Assembly (NCBI GenBank): GCA_963715055.1
Contig: CAVQRB010000006.1
Location: 124,001 to 188,000, forward strand
From: CAVQRB01 sp963715055
Lineage (GTDB): Bacteria > Pseudomonadota > Alphaproteobacteria > Rhodobacterales > Rhodobacteraceae
Length of the DNA: 64,000 bases
Direction: 5' to 3'
Below, one piece after another: positions 9,017 to 18,074 of the stretch. Position 1 is the stretch's first letter. The number at the start of each line of letters is the position of its first letter. Position numbers and translations under genes: made by a program. The notes under the pieces are model-generated. The model did not search any database. It worked only from the letters and a program-made list of their open reading frames with translations, and was not told the origin of the DNA.

Positions 9017-9427
9017 TCAGATGTCGGCTTCGTACCAGCCGCGCGCCACATGGCTCTCGTGCAGCATGACGCGGATCTTGCGAACGCGGCCACCGTCGCC
9101 CAAGCCTTTGGTTTTCGTCGCGTCGCGCAGCAGCGTCCAGATGTGATGGCAGAGGAACTCGGTCGTGGTGATCTTGCCCTTGAACGCAGGCACCGCATCG
9201 AGATTGCTGTAGCGCAGGGGCGCGAGCGCTTCGCTCAGGGCCTCCGTCGCGAGGCCGATATCGACGACCAACCCGTTTTCATCGAGATCCTCGGTATAGA
9301 ACGCGGCATCGACGATGAAGGTGGCTCCATGGACGCCTTGCGCCGGACCGAAGACTGGCGACGGCAGGGAATGTGCGATCATGACGTGATCGCGGACTTC
9401 GACAGCAAACATGCGTATTCCAATCAT
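9017..9427 (-). CDS. Divergent 6-pyruvoyl-tetrahydropterin synthase/QueD family protein
   Basis: A 136-residue T-fold protein. Family landmarks are recognisable: AHSLPS (first zinc His, residue 19), GVHGATF (His33), NGLVVDIG and TTTEFLCHHIW (the Glu that anchors the pterin ring). However, the canonical HGH is HGA here, the catalytic Cys before it is absent, and LDH is LDA. Two of three catalytic residues and one zinc ligand are therefore missing. GGAGGG lies nine bases before ATG 9427 and fixes the start. It is the first gene of the minus-strand operon. Either it catalyses a different reaction on a pterin-like substrate or it is non-catalytic; standard PTPS or QueD activity is doubtful. Confidence 0.8.
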   Translation of the reverse strand: MIGIRMFAVEVRDHVMIAHSLPSPVFGPAQGVHGATFIVDAAFYTEDLDENGLVVDIGLATEALSEALAPLRYSNLDAVPAFKGKITTTEFLCHHIWTLLRDATKTKGLGDGGRVRKIRVMLHESHVARGWYEADI

Positions 9428-10024
9428 ATTTCCGACCCTCCTGCATTTACCGCGGAACCGCGCCTCGTCAAGCAGGGCCCGCGAGATGTCGCCTGACCCA
9501 CAGGCCGCACGCCTTGCGCAGATCGGCGATGGCGCATGGCCTTCGATGAGCGTACCGGAGCACGCCGGCGTCCCGAAATCGTCAAAACCTAATGAAATCG
9601 TCCCGATTTCCGCATGCTCTGAAGGAGATTTGAACCATGCCCTGCCCGGAGATGGCCGTTCCTGCCTTGAGACTGCCGAGATGGACCTCACGACTTTTTG
9701 CTCGCAAATGTCACAGTCGGTGACACGGTCGAACGGCAAGACCGTTCCGCCCGGAGTGTTCAGACGCCTCAGCGCGACGGCTTTTCAAGCTCCGGGGGCA
9801 TCGGGCTCCTGTACACAGACAGGGCTACGCTTTGCAACCCTTTGGCGAAGTTGAACATGGCTGCTGCCACGGGTCTCCGAAGCAACGGCTTCCGGCGGAG
9901 CAATGTGGTCTGGACCGTTTTGCGCACCCTGAAAATCCTGCGCCGGAATTTTTCCGTATCGCGCTCTTGCCTTGCGCTTCGACAGCGGGTCGTATGCGCG
10001 AAAGTCAGAAAAGGGAGATCGCAT
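9428..10024 (+). promoter_or_regulatory. Divergent intergenic region between the PTPS-like operon and the ThDP enzyme gene
   Basis: About 600 bases with no convincing conserved gene. It must hold promoters for both flanking units. AAGGGAG precedes ATG 10025 at normal spacing. Within it, AAGGAGAT followed by ATG 9637 opens a 28-codon frame (9637-9723, M-P-C-P-E-M...) ending in TGA. This could be a leader peptide or chance. No clear -35/-10 pair or inverted repeat stands out. Confidence 0.4.
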
Positions 10025-11699
10025 ATGGCAAGACACGGAGGGCAACTGCTCGTCGATTGTCTGGTGGCGCTCGGCGCGCGCAAGAGTTTCGGCGTGCCGG
10101 GCGAAAGCTATCTTGCCGTGCTCGACGCGCTGCATGACACGAAAGGCAGGCTCGACTTCATCCTTTGCCGCAACGAAGGTGGCGCCTCCTTCATGGCGGC
10201 AGCCTACGGCAAGCTGACCGGAAGTCCCGGCGTCTGCCTTGTCACGCGCGGACCGGGTGTCGCCAATGCGACCATCGGCATCCACACGGCGATGCAGGAC
10301 AGCTGCCCCATGCTGGTCTTTGTGGGCCAGGTCGGCACCGACATGAAGGGCCGCGAGGCGTTTCAGGAGATCGACTACCGGGCCATGTTCGGCACGGTCG
10401 CGAAATGGGCGGTCGAGATCGATGCGGTCGAGCGGATCCCCGAGATCGTCGCGCGGGCCTGGAAAACCGCCCTGACCGGGCGGCCCGGCCCGGTGGTCAT
10501 CGCCTTGCCGGAGAATGTGCTGAGCGCGGTCACGGAGACATTGCCGCTGACCGGCCCTGCGGACTACCCCGAGCCCGAGCCTTCCGTCTTGGCACTTGAG
10601 CGCACGCGGGCGATACTGGCCGAGGCGCGCCGCCCGCTGATCCTCTACGGCGGCTGTAACTGGTCGGACGAGGGGCGTGCCGCGCTCCAGTCCTTTGCCG
10701 AAAGTTCCGACATTCCCGTGGTGTCGGTCTTCCGCTACCAGGATCAGTACGACAATTTCTCACCGACGTTCTGCGGCGAGGCAGGTGTCGGCATGGTCGC
10801 TTCGGTCAGGAAGCTGATCTCCGAGGCGGATGTGATCCTCGCGCTGAACAACCGTTTCGGGGAAAATTCAACCGACGGCTACACGCTTCTGAATGTACCG
10901 CAACCGCGTCAGCGACTGATCCATGTGCATGGCTCGGATCTGGAGCTTGGCAAGGTCTATCAGCCCGAGCTAGGCATCCAGGCCGGTCCGAACGCCTTTG
11001 CCTCGGCACTCGCCGAAACGCCGGTTTCTGGCGGTTGGGCGGAGTGGCGCACCGCCGGTCGCGCGGCTTATGAGGCGGGTTTCGATCTGGGCGATCTGCC
11101 GTCGCCGGTGGATATGGGCAAGGTCATGAGCGCACCTGCGGCAGGTCCTGCCAAAAGACGTCATCCTGACCAACGGTGCGGGCAACTTCACCGTTTGGCC
11201 CAACAAGTTCTTCCAATTCGGGCCGGCGGCGCGCCTCCTCGGCCCGCAGTCCGGTGCCATGGGCTACGGCGTGCCGGCGGCGATTGCTGCCAAGGTTGCG
11301 CATCCCGGCCGGACTGTCGTCTGTTTCGCTGGTGACGGCGATTTCCAGATGACCTGTCAGGAACTTGCAACAGCCGCACAGGCCGGCGCGCAGCCGATCA
11401 TCCTGATCCTGAACAACGGGACCTATGGCACGATCCGCGCCCATCAGGAGCGCCACTATCCCGGGCGGGTGTCGGGCACCGACGTGGTCAACCCGGATTT
11501 CGTCACCTTGGCGAAGGCCTATGGGTTTCACGCCGAACGGGTCGAGGCAACGGCGGGGTTCGCGGCGGCCTTCGACCGGGCGTTGGCCTCAAAGACTGGC
11601 GCGGTTCTCGATCTCAGCATCTCGGCAGAAGCCATGACGCCCCGGGTCACGCTGTCGCAGATGCGCGCGACAGCCCTGAAGGCTATGGAAAGTCAGTGA
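10025..11699 (+). CDS. Thiamine diphosphate-binding enzyme (acetolactate synthase-like), frameshifted near 11130
   Basis: A ThDP-dependent enzyme of the acetolactate synthase/benzoylformate decarboxylase superfamily. The N-terminal Pyr domain has GVPGESYLAVLDAL, the catalytic Glu in CRNEGGASFMA, and the block LVTRGPGVANATIGIH. The C-terminal PP domain has FAGDGDFQMTCQELATA and the GDG...NN ThDP/Mg motif (LNNGTYGTI). The frame breaks between VM (11128) and HLRQVLPKDVILTNGAGNF, which lies in the +1 frame. Dropping one base, for example A11129, gives 557 residues, normal for the family. The substrate is undefined; no ilvN-type regulatory subunit is adjacent, so this is unlikely to be the biosynthetic acetolactate synthase. 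Confidence 0.85.
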
Positions 11700-11703
11700 T
11701 ACG

Positions 11704-11736
11704 ATGCCGCCGGGGCGTCAGGCATCCCGGCGGCAT
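11704..11736. terminator. Bidirectional terminator-like hairpin
   Basis: A perfect 11-bp stem (ATGCCGCCGGG at 11704-11714 with its complement at 11726-11736) and an 11-base loop lies between the convergent ThDP enzyme and MscS genes. There is no T-run on either side, so termination strength is uncertain. Confidence 0.65.
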
Positions 11737-11763
11737 GAACCGAACCAACAACAGGCGCGGGCC

Positions 11764-13143
11764 CTATTCCGCTGGACTTGTAAGTGCCGTTTTCATTGTC
11801 TCGGGCTTGATGTGCAGGTCCTGTTGCGGATAGGGGATCGAGATGCCAGCGGCGTCGAAATTCTCCTTGATCTGGCGCGTCAGATCCCAATAGACGTCCC
11901 AGTAGTCGCCGGTCCTCGTCCATGGACGGCAGATGAAATTGACCGAACTGTCGGCAAGCTCATGCACCCGGATCACCGGGGCCGGATCGTTCAGGACAAG
12001 CGGATGCGCCTTCGTGGTCTCCTCGATAACGCGCAGGGCATCGGGAATGGAATCCTCGTAGGAAATGCCGAAGACCAGATCGACGCGGCGCGTCTCACTC
12101 GCCGTGACATTGGTGATCACATTTCCCCAGACGTTCTTGTTCGGAATGACGATGACCTGATTGTCGGGGGTGATCACCGTGGTGGCGACGATACTTACTG
12201 ATTTGACAGTACCGCCCACGCCGCCGACGTCGACAAAATCGCCCTCGTCGAAGGGGCGGTTGATCATGATCATCAGGCCACTGGCCAGATTGCCGAGCGT
12301 GTCCTGAAAGGCGAAGGCCATGATGAAGGAGGCGCCGCCGATCAGTGCAAAGACAGGCGAGATATCGATGCCGAGACCGGAGAGCACCACCATCAGGCCG
12401 ATGGCCAGTACCACCCAGTAGATCAGTGTGACCATGAAGGCCTGAAGCAATTTGGACAGGTTCGGGATGTGACGTACCCAATTGCGCGCAAATCCCCGAG
12501 CGGTCTTGGCGGCGATCAGCAAGGCGATCAGGGAGGCGACGATCACGCTGGCCTGAATGGCGAGCTGGATGCCGCCGTCGCGGTCGGTCGTCCAGCGCAG
12601 GAACTCGGCCAGCAGCGTCTTGAAGTCGGCGGTGCGTTTTTCCTCTACGATGACAGAGGCGCGGTAAGCGCGGTATTCGGCCACGAGCGCTGCATCGCCG
12701 CCCTTTTTTTCAAGGGCCGAGATCACCTTTGCATATTTGTCGAAGAGAAGCCCGCGCTCGGCGGAAAGCTCGGCCAGGGTCTCGCGCATCGCCGGCGCGG
12801 CCGCGTCACCGGCCCGGTTGATGGCGATCTGCGCGGACATCACATCCTCGGTCTTGCTGCGCACGATTTCGAGCCATTCCGCCGCCAGGGCCTCAAGCTC
12901 GGGCTTGGTCAGCGGAATAAGACGCAGTTCAAGCTCGTTCGGGGCGATGCCGCCGTCAAGCAACTCGGGCGGCAAGCCTGCACCGGCATCGGGCTCTGCC
13001 TCTTCCGCTGCATTGGTTTCCTCGGCAGGTGTTTCTTGTGCAAGTGCCGATTGGGCGGTCAGAAAAATGCCCAAGGAGAGGCAGAGCATCATCAGAAAAC
13101 GCACAAAAGCGCCGTACGAATAGGTCGGTCGAGACTGCAGCAT
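11764..13143 (-). CDS. MscS-family mechanosensitive ion channel
   Basis: A 459-residue inner-membrane channel that opens under membrane tension to release solutes during osmotic downshock. A signal peptide (LSLGIFLTAQSALAQ) is followed by an acidic periplasmic segment rich in Glu and Ala, a coiled-coil-like stretch at about 70-160, then three or four membrane helices. The pore helix and beta domain are recognisable from ALIGGASFIMAFAFQDTLGN, NRPFDEGDFVDVGG and VVIPNKNVWGN-like blocks. ATG 13143 is the only reasonable start. It stands alone, with its own upstream gap from the zinc operon. Confidence 0.9.
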   Translation of the reverse strand: MLQSRPTYSYGAFVRFLMMLCLSLGIFLTAQSALAQETPAEETNAAEEAEPDAGAGLPPELLDGGIAPNELELRLIPLTKPELEALAAEWLEIVRSKTEDVMSAQIAINRAGDAAAPAMRETLAELSAERGLLFDKYAKVISALEKKGGDAALVAEYRAYRASVIVEEKRTADFKTLLAEFLRWTTDRDGGIQLAIQASVIVASLIALLIAAKTARGFARNWVRHIPNLSKLLQAFMVTLIYWVVLAIGLMVVLSGLGIDISPVFALIGGASFIMAFAFQDTLGNLASGLMIMINRPFDEGDFVDVGGVGGTVKSVSIVATTVITPDNQVIVIPNKNVWGNVITNVTASETRRVDLVFGISYEDSIPDALRVIEETTKAHPLVLNDPAPVIRVHELADSSVNFICRPWTRTGDYWDVYWDLTRQIKENFDAAGISIPYPQQDLHIKPETMKTALTSPAE

Positions 13144-13234
13144 CGGTGATCCTGTTGGTTGAGATTTGGCAAGGTCCGCTTATACCGGAAGAAACCGGAC
13201 GGGCAAGCCGACAGCCCCGCGTCGCGAAAAACAC

Positions 13235-13753
13235 TCAGGTGCGGAAGGGTTCGATCTTGTCGGCGGAGAGCGCATAGCCGATGTCTGCGAGTTGGGTCGA
13301 GAGCGATGAGACCCCGAACATCCCCGTGACATTGACCGCCTCGAAAAGCCCGCTGCTTTCGTAAGGCTTGCTCGTGGTGACGAAGACCAGCTGATTTGCC
13401 GGAGGCGGCGGAACATGCACGCAGGCGCCGACATAGGGCACCAGGATGAAGGCCGTGACACCGGTGCCGCTGTAGTCGATGGGTACGATGTATCCGGGAA
13501 TGCGCACGATACGGCCATTCCAGTCGGTCCGCACGCCGGAAGAGGCAGGTTGCTGGCTGTAGAGCGGCGCCTCGTCGTGGTTGATCAATCCGCTCAGCAC
13601 ATTCGGTATCACCGTCTCGCCTTCGGGCAAAAGGTCACGCCACTCGAGGTCAATGACTTCCTCGGCACGTGCCCTTCGTCCCAGCAGGGGAGCGGCCAGC
13701 ACGCCGGCGAGCAGACTGCGCCGGGTCAGCCTGCCATTTTGTTGATCTTTCAT
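13235..13753 (-). CDS. DUF3299 periplasmic protein, copy 2 of the Zrg-like zinc operon
   Basis: A 172-residue secreted protein with a twin-arginine-like signal (LTRRSLLAGVLAAPLLGRRARA). The DUF3299 core is clear: RIPGYIVPIDYSGTGVTAFI and VPYVGACVHVPPPPANQ. Conserved Cys and His in VPYVGACVHVP suggest metal or redox chemistry, but the function is unproven. DUF3299 proteins accompany the ZrgABCDE zinc uptake system of Vibrio. ATG 13753 directly follows the stop of the preceding gene (TAGATG), so the two are coupled. It is the last gene of the operon and a paralogue of the protein at 14888-15388. Confidence 0.85.
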   Translation of the reverse strand: MKDQQNGRLTRRSLLAGVLAAPLLGRRARAEEVIDLEWRDLLPEGETVIPNVLSGLINHDEAPLYSQQPASSGVRTDWNGRIVRIPGYIVPIDYSGTGVTAFILVPYVGACVHVPPPPANQLVFVTTSKPYESSGLFEAVNVTGMFGVSSLSTQLADIGYALSADKIEPFRT

Positions 13754-14872
13754 CTACTCCGTGCCTCCTGTGCGCATGGTCTCCTGACGCGCCGTCGCGA
13801 GATAGACGGAAACGGTCAGCAGATCGCCCATCGTCGAGAAGTTGCGCGCCCGCACCAGCGGTTCGAGCACGGCGGTTTGCGACCAGTCGGCGCGGAGCGA
13901 AAACTGCCGGGCGACAGCCACGCCGGTTTCGGGCCGCAAGGCCACGAGCCCGTGGATCGTCTCGCCGATGGCATCGCGCAGCGCGGGCTCCGCCAGCGCG
14001 TGATGCACCGAAAGCGCCATGATGATCTGCTCCACCTTGTCGAGGGGCTGGGTGGGATCGCTCAGCATGCCGCGCGCGAGATGCTCGACCCCCGCGACCC
14101 CTTCGAGCTCGATAAAGGCAGCGGCGAAGGCCCCTAGGTTATTGGCCCACGGCCAGTCTTCCACCCGGTCGATGAAAGCGGCAATCTCCGCCCGGGCCTC
14201 CGGCGTGCCCGAGAGCCCCAGGAGCAGAGCGCGGGTCGCCTGGTAGGGATAGCCCGTCGGGGTCCAGAGGTCGGCCAGCAGCTCCTCCACAGGGATTTGC
14301 AGATCGAAGGCGCGCAGGTCAGGGTAGGGCACCTTGTCCAACTCGCCGATCACCAGGGTGCGCTGGATCGGGTCGTCGCTCGCCTGCAGCGCGTGAATGA
14401 AATCGGTCCGGCTCGATGTCATGCCTGTGCGCCATTCCGTCCGGTTCGCCAGGGCCACGTCCATCAGGCCGCGAAACCGGGCGTCAACGTAGCCCACCCG
14501 GTGCCATGGTCCGCCCTCGATCCTTGCGAAAAGCACGGCATCATCGGGGTTGCGCTCAAGTCGGGTCCGGGTCGCTGTATCCACAAGCTGGTCGATGGGT
14601 GTCCCCGCTGGCGTGCCGGCAAGAACGTCGTCGATGCCGAAGAGAAAGGCGTTGCCAGCCTGCGGCCGTGTCAGAACCAGCTGATCCGCCTCGACAATCC
14701 AGTCTATGGCCGTCCGCTCCGGCTTGACCATATCGAAGGCGCAGGCCTGTACCGTGCCGTGGCCCGCGAGCACAAGCCAGCCGCCGAGAAGGGCGGCGCG
14801 CAAGATGATGCGCGGGCACCTCTCGTGGCTGCGCCTGCCGCTCACTGCGGGCTGCATCTTATCGGTTCCCAT
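13754..14872 (-). CDS. Hypothetical secreted protein in the zinc uptake operon
   Basis: A 372-residue protein I do not recognise by family. It has an N-terminal membrane or signal segment (ILRAALLGGWLVLAGHGTVQACAF) ending near a Cys, then a largely helical body with repeated Ala/Leu-rich helices that could form a HEAT-like solenoid. ATG 14872 has AAGGAC upstream; it lies 15 bases from the end of the first DUF3299 gene and touches the second. Its place between two DUF3299 paralogues and an ABC transporter implies a periplasmic role in zinc handling or assembly of the transporter. No catalytic motif is visible. Confidence 0.7.
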   Translation of the reverse strand: MGTDKMQPAVSGRRSHERCPRIILRAALLGGWLVLAGHGTVQACAFDMVKPERTAIDWIVEADQLVLTRPQAGNAFLFGIDDVLAGTPAGTPIDQLVDTATRTRLERNPDDAVLFARIEGGPWHRVGYVDARFRGLMDVALANRTEWRTGMTSSRTDFIHALQASDDPIQRTLVIGELDKVPYPDLRAFDLQIPVEELLADLWTPTGYPYQATRALLLGLSGTPEARAEIAAFIDRVEDWPWANNLGAFAAAFIELEGVAGVEHLARGMLSDPTQPLDKVEQIIMALSVHHALAEPALRDAIGETIHGLVALRPETGVAVARQFSLRADWSQTAVLEPLVRARNFSTMGDLLTVSVYLATARQETMRTGGTE

Positions 14873-14887
14873 GGCGCGTCCTTCGCC

Positions 14888-15388
14888 TCACCATTCGTAT
14901 ACCTCGATCTCCTCCGAGCGCAGGGTATAGCCGATCTGTGCAAGGTCGGTCGACAGGAGTTCGGTGCGCAGCGTGCCGGTCACCCAGACAGCCTCCCAGA
15001 GCTGGTTGCTGGGCCAGGCCTTTTCGGTCCGGACCAAAACGAGCTGGTTGGCGGGCGGGGGTGGCACGTGGATGCAGGCGCCGACGTAAGGCACGAGAAT
15101 GAATTCGGTCACGCCGTCGCCGCTGAACTCCAGCGGGATGATATATCCCGGCATCCGGATCAGGGTGTCATTGAGGGCGTCGTTCAGCTTGGTCGCGTTC
15201 TCGTCGAACACAGGCACCCAGGTGTCGTTAAGCTCGTCGATCTCGCCTTGCCCGATGATCTCCGAATAAGGCACGCCGGGCGGGATGAGGTCGTCCCAGG
15301 TGATCTCGCGCGGGCTCGCCGCGAGCAGCCGCGATGGCGCCAGCGCAGAAAGCGACAAGAATGCAAGGGTCATGCGCCGGTCCAGCAT
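14888..15388 (-). CDS. DUF3299 periplasmic protein, copy 1 of the Zrg-like zinc operon
   Basis: A 166-residue secreted protein with signal peptide MLDRRMTLAFLSLSALAPSR and the DUF3299 blocks RMPGYIIPLEFSGDGVTEFI and VPYVGACIHVPPPPANQ. The start is ambiguous. ATG 15412 overlaps the permease stop as ATGA but lacks a ribosome site, whereas ATG 15388 follows AAGGAGA and is preferred. It is about 40 percent similar by eye to the copy at 13235-13753, so the two probably arose by duplication. Expected location: periplasm, acting with the ABC transporter and ZrgA-like protein. Confidence 0.84.
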   Translation of the reverse strand: MLDRRMTLAFLSLSALAPSRLLAASPREITWDDLIPPGVPYSEIIGQGEIDELNDTWVPVFDENATKLNDALNDTLIRMPGYIIPLEFSGDGVTEFILVPYVGACIHVPPPPANQLVLVRTEKAWPSNQLWEAVWVTGTLRTELLSTDLAQIGYTLRSEEIEVYEW

Positions 15389-15408
15389 GGTAAGCGGTCT
15401 CCTTCGGG

Positions 15409-16659
15409 TCATGTCCGTACGATCATACCATCGGCGAGCGACATCCGGTAGGCGCGAAACGCAGGAACCAGGCTCACAATCGCGCCAGCCGCGATCACGC
15501 AGAGGATCACCCAAAGCTCGCGCAGCGCCGGCGCCTCGATCGGCAGCCAGAGCCCAAAGGCGCTGTCCACGACCGGCTGTGCGACCATGAGGCCGAGATA
15601 GAGCAGGCCGAGACCGAGGAGTGCGCCAGCGGCGGCGGTCAGCACCGCCTCCAGCACCAGAAGCCCGACAATCGTCGCGGGGCTCGCCCCCATCGCGCGA
15701 AAGATCGCCATCTCGCGCCTGCGTTCGTTGAGCGTCGAGAAGATCGCGGCCATCAGGCCGATGAGTGCCGTGATGACGACCATGCCCGAGACCGCGAGCA
15801 GGGCGGTTTCCGCAATGCCGACGATGCCCCAGAGTTCCTGCAGCGCCACCCCCGGCAGGATCGCGAGCAAGGGCTCCTCGGGGTAATCGTTGATGGCCCG
15901 TTGCAGGGTGAAGGTGCGCAGCGGGCTCTCCACGCCCACAAGGGCTGCCGTGATCGCCGCCGGCGTCAGGTCCATCTCGCGGATGCGCTCGACGGGTGTC
16001 GCGGGGCCGGGCGATTGCGCGCCACCCTGCCAGTCGACGTGGATCGCCTCGATCGCCTCGAGGCTGACGATGACGGTGCGGTCGACCGGCGTCCCGGTCT
16101 TTTCCAGGATGCCCGAAATGCGGAACGGCAGGGCGTCATGCGCCGTGAAGGAGGCGATGCCATGCGACACGATGATCGGATCGCCGACGTCATAGCCCAA
16201 GGTGGCCGCTACATCCGCGCCGATGACAGTATCGAAGAGATCCGCCATGAGGTGCCCGTCCGACACTGCGAGCGCACGACCCTGCCGGTATCTGTAGTGC
16301 TCGAAAAACTCTGTCGTGGTGCCCATGACGCGGAATTGCCGGTGGCTGTCGCCCAGCGAAATCGGCACGATCCATTCCACGTCCGGTCGGGCGGCGATGT
16401 CGAGATAGCTTTTCCAGGTCACGTTGTTGGTGGCGTTCCCGATGCGAAAGACCGAGTACAGCAGGAGTTGCACCGAGCCCGATCGCGCGCCGACGATCAG
16501 GTCGGTACCGGAAATCGTGTCGGCGAAACTGGCCTTCGCGCCGGTGCGGACTTTTTCGACGCCCAGAAACAATGCGACCGAAAGCGCGATCGCAAGCACC
16601 GTCATCCCGACAGTGAGCGCGCGGGCAAGCAGGGAGGCGGTGGCAAGACGCAGGATCAT
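15409..16659 (-). CDS. ABC transporter permease, FtsX/MacB type (Zrg-like)
   Basis: A 416-residue inner-membrane permease. One N-terminal helix (ALTVGMTVLAIALSVALFLG) is followed by a large periplasmic MacB-like domain, then three C-terminal helices with ERRREMAIFRAMGASPATI, the hallmark of FtsX-type permeases. ATG 16659 overlaps the ATPase stop as ATGA, so the two subunits are translated together. FtsX-type permeases usually work by mechanotransmission (LolCDE, MacB) rather than by classical import; in Vibrio the ZrgABCDE set supports zinc acquisition. Pairing with a His-rich ZrgA homologue supports the same role here. Confidence 0.87.
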   Translation of the reverse strand: MILRLATASLLARALTVGMTVLAIALSVALFLGVEKVRTGAKASFADTISGTDLIVGARSGSVQLLLYSVFRIGNATNNVTWKSYLDIAARPDVEWIVPISLGDSHRQFRVMGTTTEFFEHYRYRQGRALAVSDGHLMADLFDTVIGADVAATLGYDVGDPIIVSHGIASFTAHDALPFRISGILEKTGTPVDRTVIVSLEAIEAIHVDWQGGAQSPGPATPVERIREMDLTPAAITAALVGVESPLRTFTLQRAINDYPEEPLLAILPGVALQELWGIVGIAETALLAVSGMVVITALIGLMAAIFSTLNERRREMAIFRAMGASPATIVGLLVLEAVLTAAAGALLGLGLLYLGLMVAQPVVDSAFGLWLPIEAPALRELWVILCVIAAGAIVSLVPAFRAYRMSLADGMIVRT

Positions 16660-17351
16660 GCGGGAACCCGGCCAAGACGCGCGATCTCTTCCATGCGCAC
16701 GACCCGGTCGAAGCGCGCGGCGAGGCGTGGATCATGGCTCACCATCAGCAGCGAGGTCCCGTTTGAGGCGGTCTGCGTGAAGAGAAGGTCGAGGAAGGCA
16801 TCCTGGCTCGTGGCGTCGAGCGCCGAGGTCGGCTCGTCGGCGACGATCAGCGGAGGTTGCCCGATCAGGGCGCGCGCCACTGCTACACGCTGCTGCTGGC
16901 CCACGCTGAGGCGGTCGGCGCGGGCGTCGAACGCCTCTGGCGGCAGGCCGAGAGCCTTGCAGAGGCCGCGCGCCGTTGCCTTCGCCGCTCCCGCGCGTTT
17001 GCGTCGCTGTGGTGCGAAGCTGAGCGGCAGCAGGATGTTGTCGGCGACTGTCCCGAAGGGCAGCAGGTTGAATTGCTGGAAGATCACGCCGATCTGCTCG
17101 GCCCGGAAGCGATCGCGCCTGCTGCCGGAAAGGTCGGACAGGTTCTGGCCCGCTATCTCGATGCGGCCCTTGTCCGGCACGATGGTGCCGCAGATCAGCG
17201 ACAAAAGCGTGGATTTGCCCGACCCGCTTTCACCGAGCAGAAGTACCGCTTCACCGGCTCCGACCTGAAACGCCGGGACCGAGACGGAGAAACCACCCCG
17301 CCCCGGCCAGCGGAAGCTGACATCCAGTACCTGGAGGGTTGGGCTTGTCAC
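16656..17351 (-). CDS. ABC transporter ATP-binding protein (LolD/MacB type, Zrg-like)
   Basis: A 231-residue ATPase with Walker A GESGSGKST, signature LSVGQQQRVAVARAL, Walker B LIVADEPTSALD and the switch His in LMVSHDPRLA. It powers the neighbouring FtsX-type permease. The start is GTG 17351, one base after the TGA of the ZrgA-like gene. The close match to LolD-type ATPases comes from the subfamily, not necessarily from shared substrate. Confidence 0.9.
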   Translation of the reverse strand: MTSPTLQVLDVSFRWPGRGGFSVSVPAFQVGAGEAVLLLGESGSGKSTLLSLICGTIVPDKGRIEIAGQNLSDLSGSRRDRFRAEQIGVIFQQFNLLPFGTVADNILLPLSFAPQRRKRAGAAKATARGLCKALGLPPEAFDARADRLSVGQQQRVAVARALIGQPPLIVADEPTSALDATSQDAFLDLLFTQTASNGTSLLMVSHDPRLAARFDRVVRMEEIARLGRVPA

Positions 17352-17352
17352 C

Positions 17353-17997
17353 TCAGAACAGGTTTTTCAGGTCCAGAAGCGGCGCGTCGCGAACAACCTC
17401 GAAAGCCTGCGCGCCTGCGGCGGTCGCAATCTGCACTTCGAGTTCACGGGCGTTCTCGAACGCTGCGAAATAGGTGAACTCGATTTCCGTCAGTTCAGCC
17501 GGTTCTGCACAGTTCAGGGTGTATTCCGCATGAAACTCGGTATGGCCCGCGCCTTCGTCATGGGACGCGTGCTCCTTGTCATGATCGGCGTGCTCTGCTT
17601 TCTCGGCATGATCGTGGTCGTGATCCTCATGCTCTTTTTCTTCCGCGTTTTCGTGAGCCTCTTCATGGTCGTCGTGCGAAGCCTCGGTCTCAAGTTCGGC
17701 GCTTGCGGAGGTCACCGAACACCCCGCTGCTGCGGGCAGAACGAAAAGGTCGAGCGGCCGGGACAGGGTCGCAATCGCGGCATTGACCGCCGCGCGGTCC
17801 TCTTCGCTTTCAGCGGCGTACTCAAAGCCCACGATGTCGGCACCGGGCGCTTCGAAAGCCATGACCACGGTTGTACCGTCCACGGCGATGTCGAGGGTGC
17901 CGACGCCATGCTCATGCGCGTCCAATTGTCGGGTTTCTGCAACGGCTGCCGTGCTGCCCAACAGTGCAAGAAACAGCGATATATATCTTCCAGACAT
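17353..17997 (-). CDS. DUF2796/ZrgA-like periplasmic zinc-binding protein
   Basis: A 214-residue secreted protein. After signal peptide ISLFLALLGSTAAVAE it reads ...LDAHEHGVGTLDIAVDG, the DUF2796 opening with two conserved His. The middle (about residues 105-155) is an Asp/Glu/His-rich tract (such as HEDHDHDHAEKAEHADHD), a metal-chelating loop seen in zinc-binding periplasmic proteins. It is the first gene of the operon, so it probably captures zinc for the transporter. ATG 17997 follows AGGGAG. The proposed regulator is Zur, from the AT-rich palindrome about 80 bp upstream. Confidence 0.86.
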   Translation of the reverse strand: MSGRYISLFLALLGSTAAVAETRQLDAHEHGVGTLDIAVDGTTVVMAFEAPGADIVGFEYAAESEEDRAAVNAAIATLSRPLDLFVLPAAAGCSVTSASAELETEASHDDHEEAHENAEEKEHEDHDHDHAEKAEHADHDKEHASHDEGAGHTEFHAEYTLNCAEPAELTEIEFTYFAAFENARELEVQIATAAGAQAFEVVRDAPLLDLKNLF

Positions 17998-18074
17998 TGT
18001 TTTCTCCCTTGATCGTTTGCACCGCGCAACAGTGCCGCCCAGACGGAGCTTACTGCAAGCCATCCGAATTCTGT

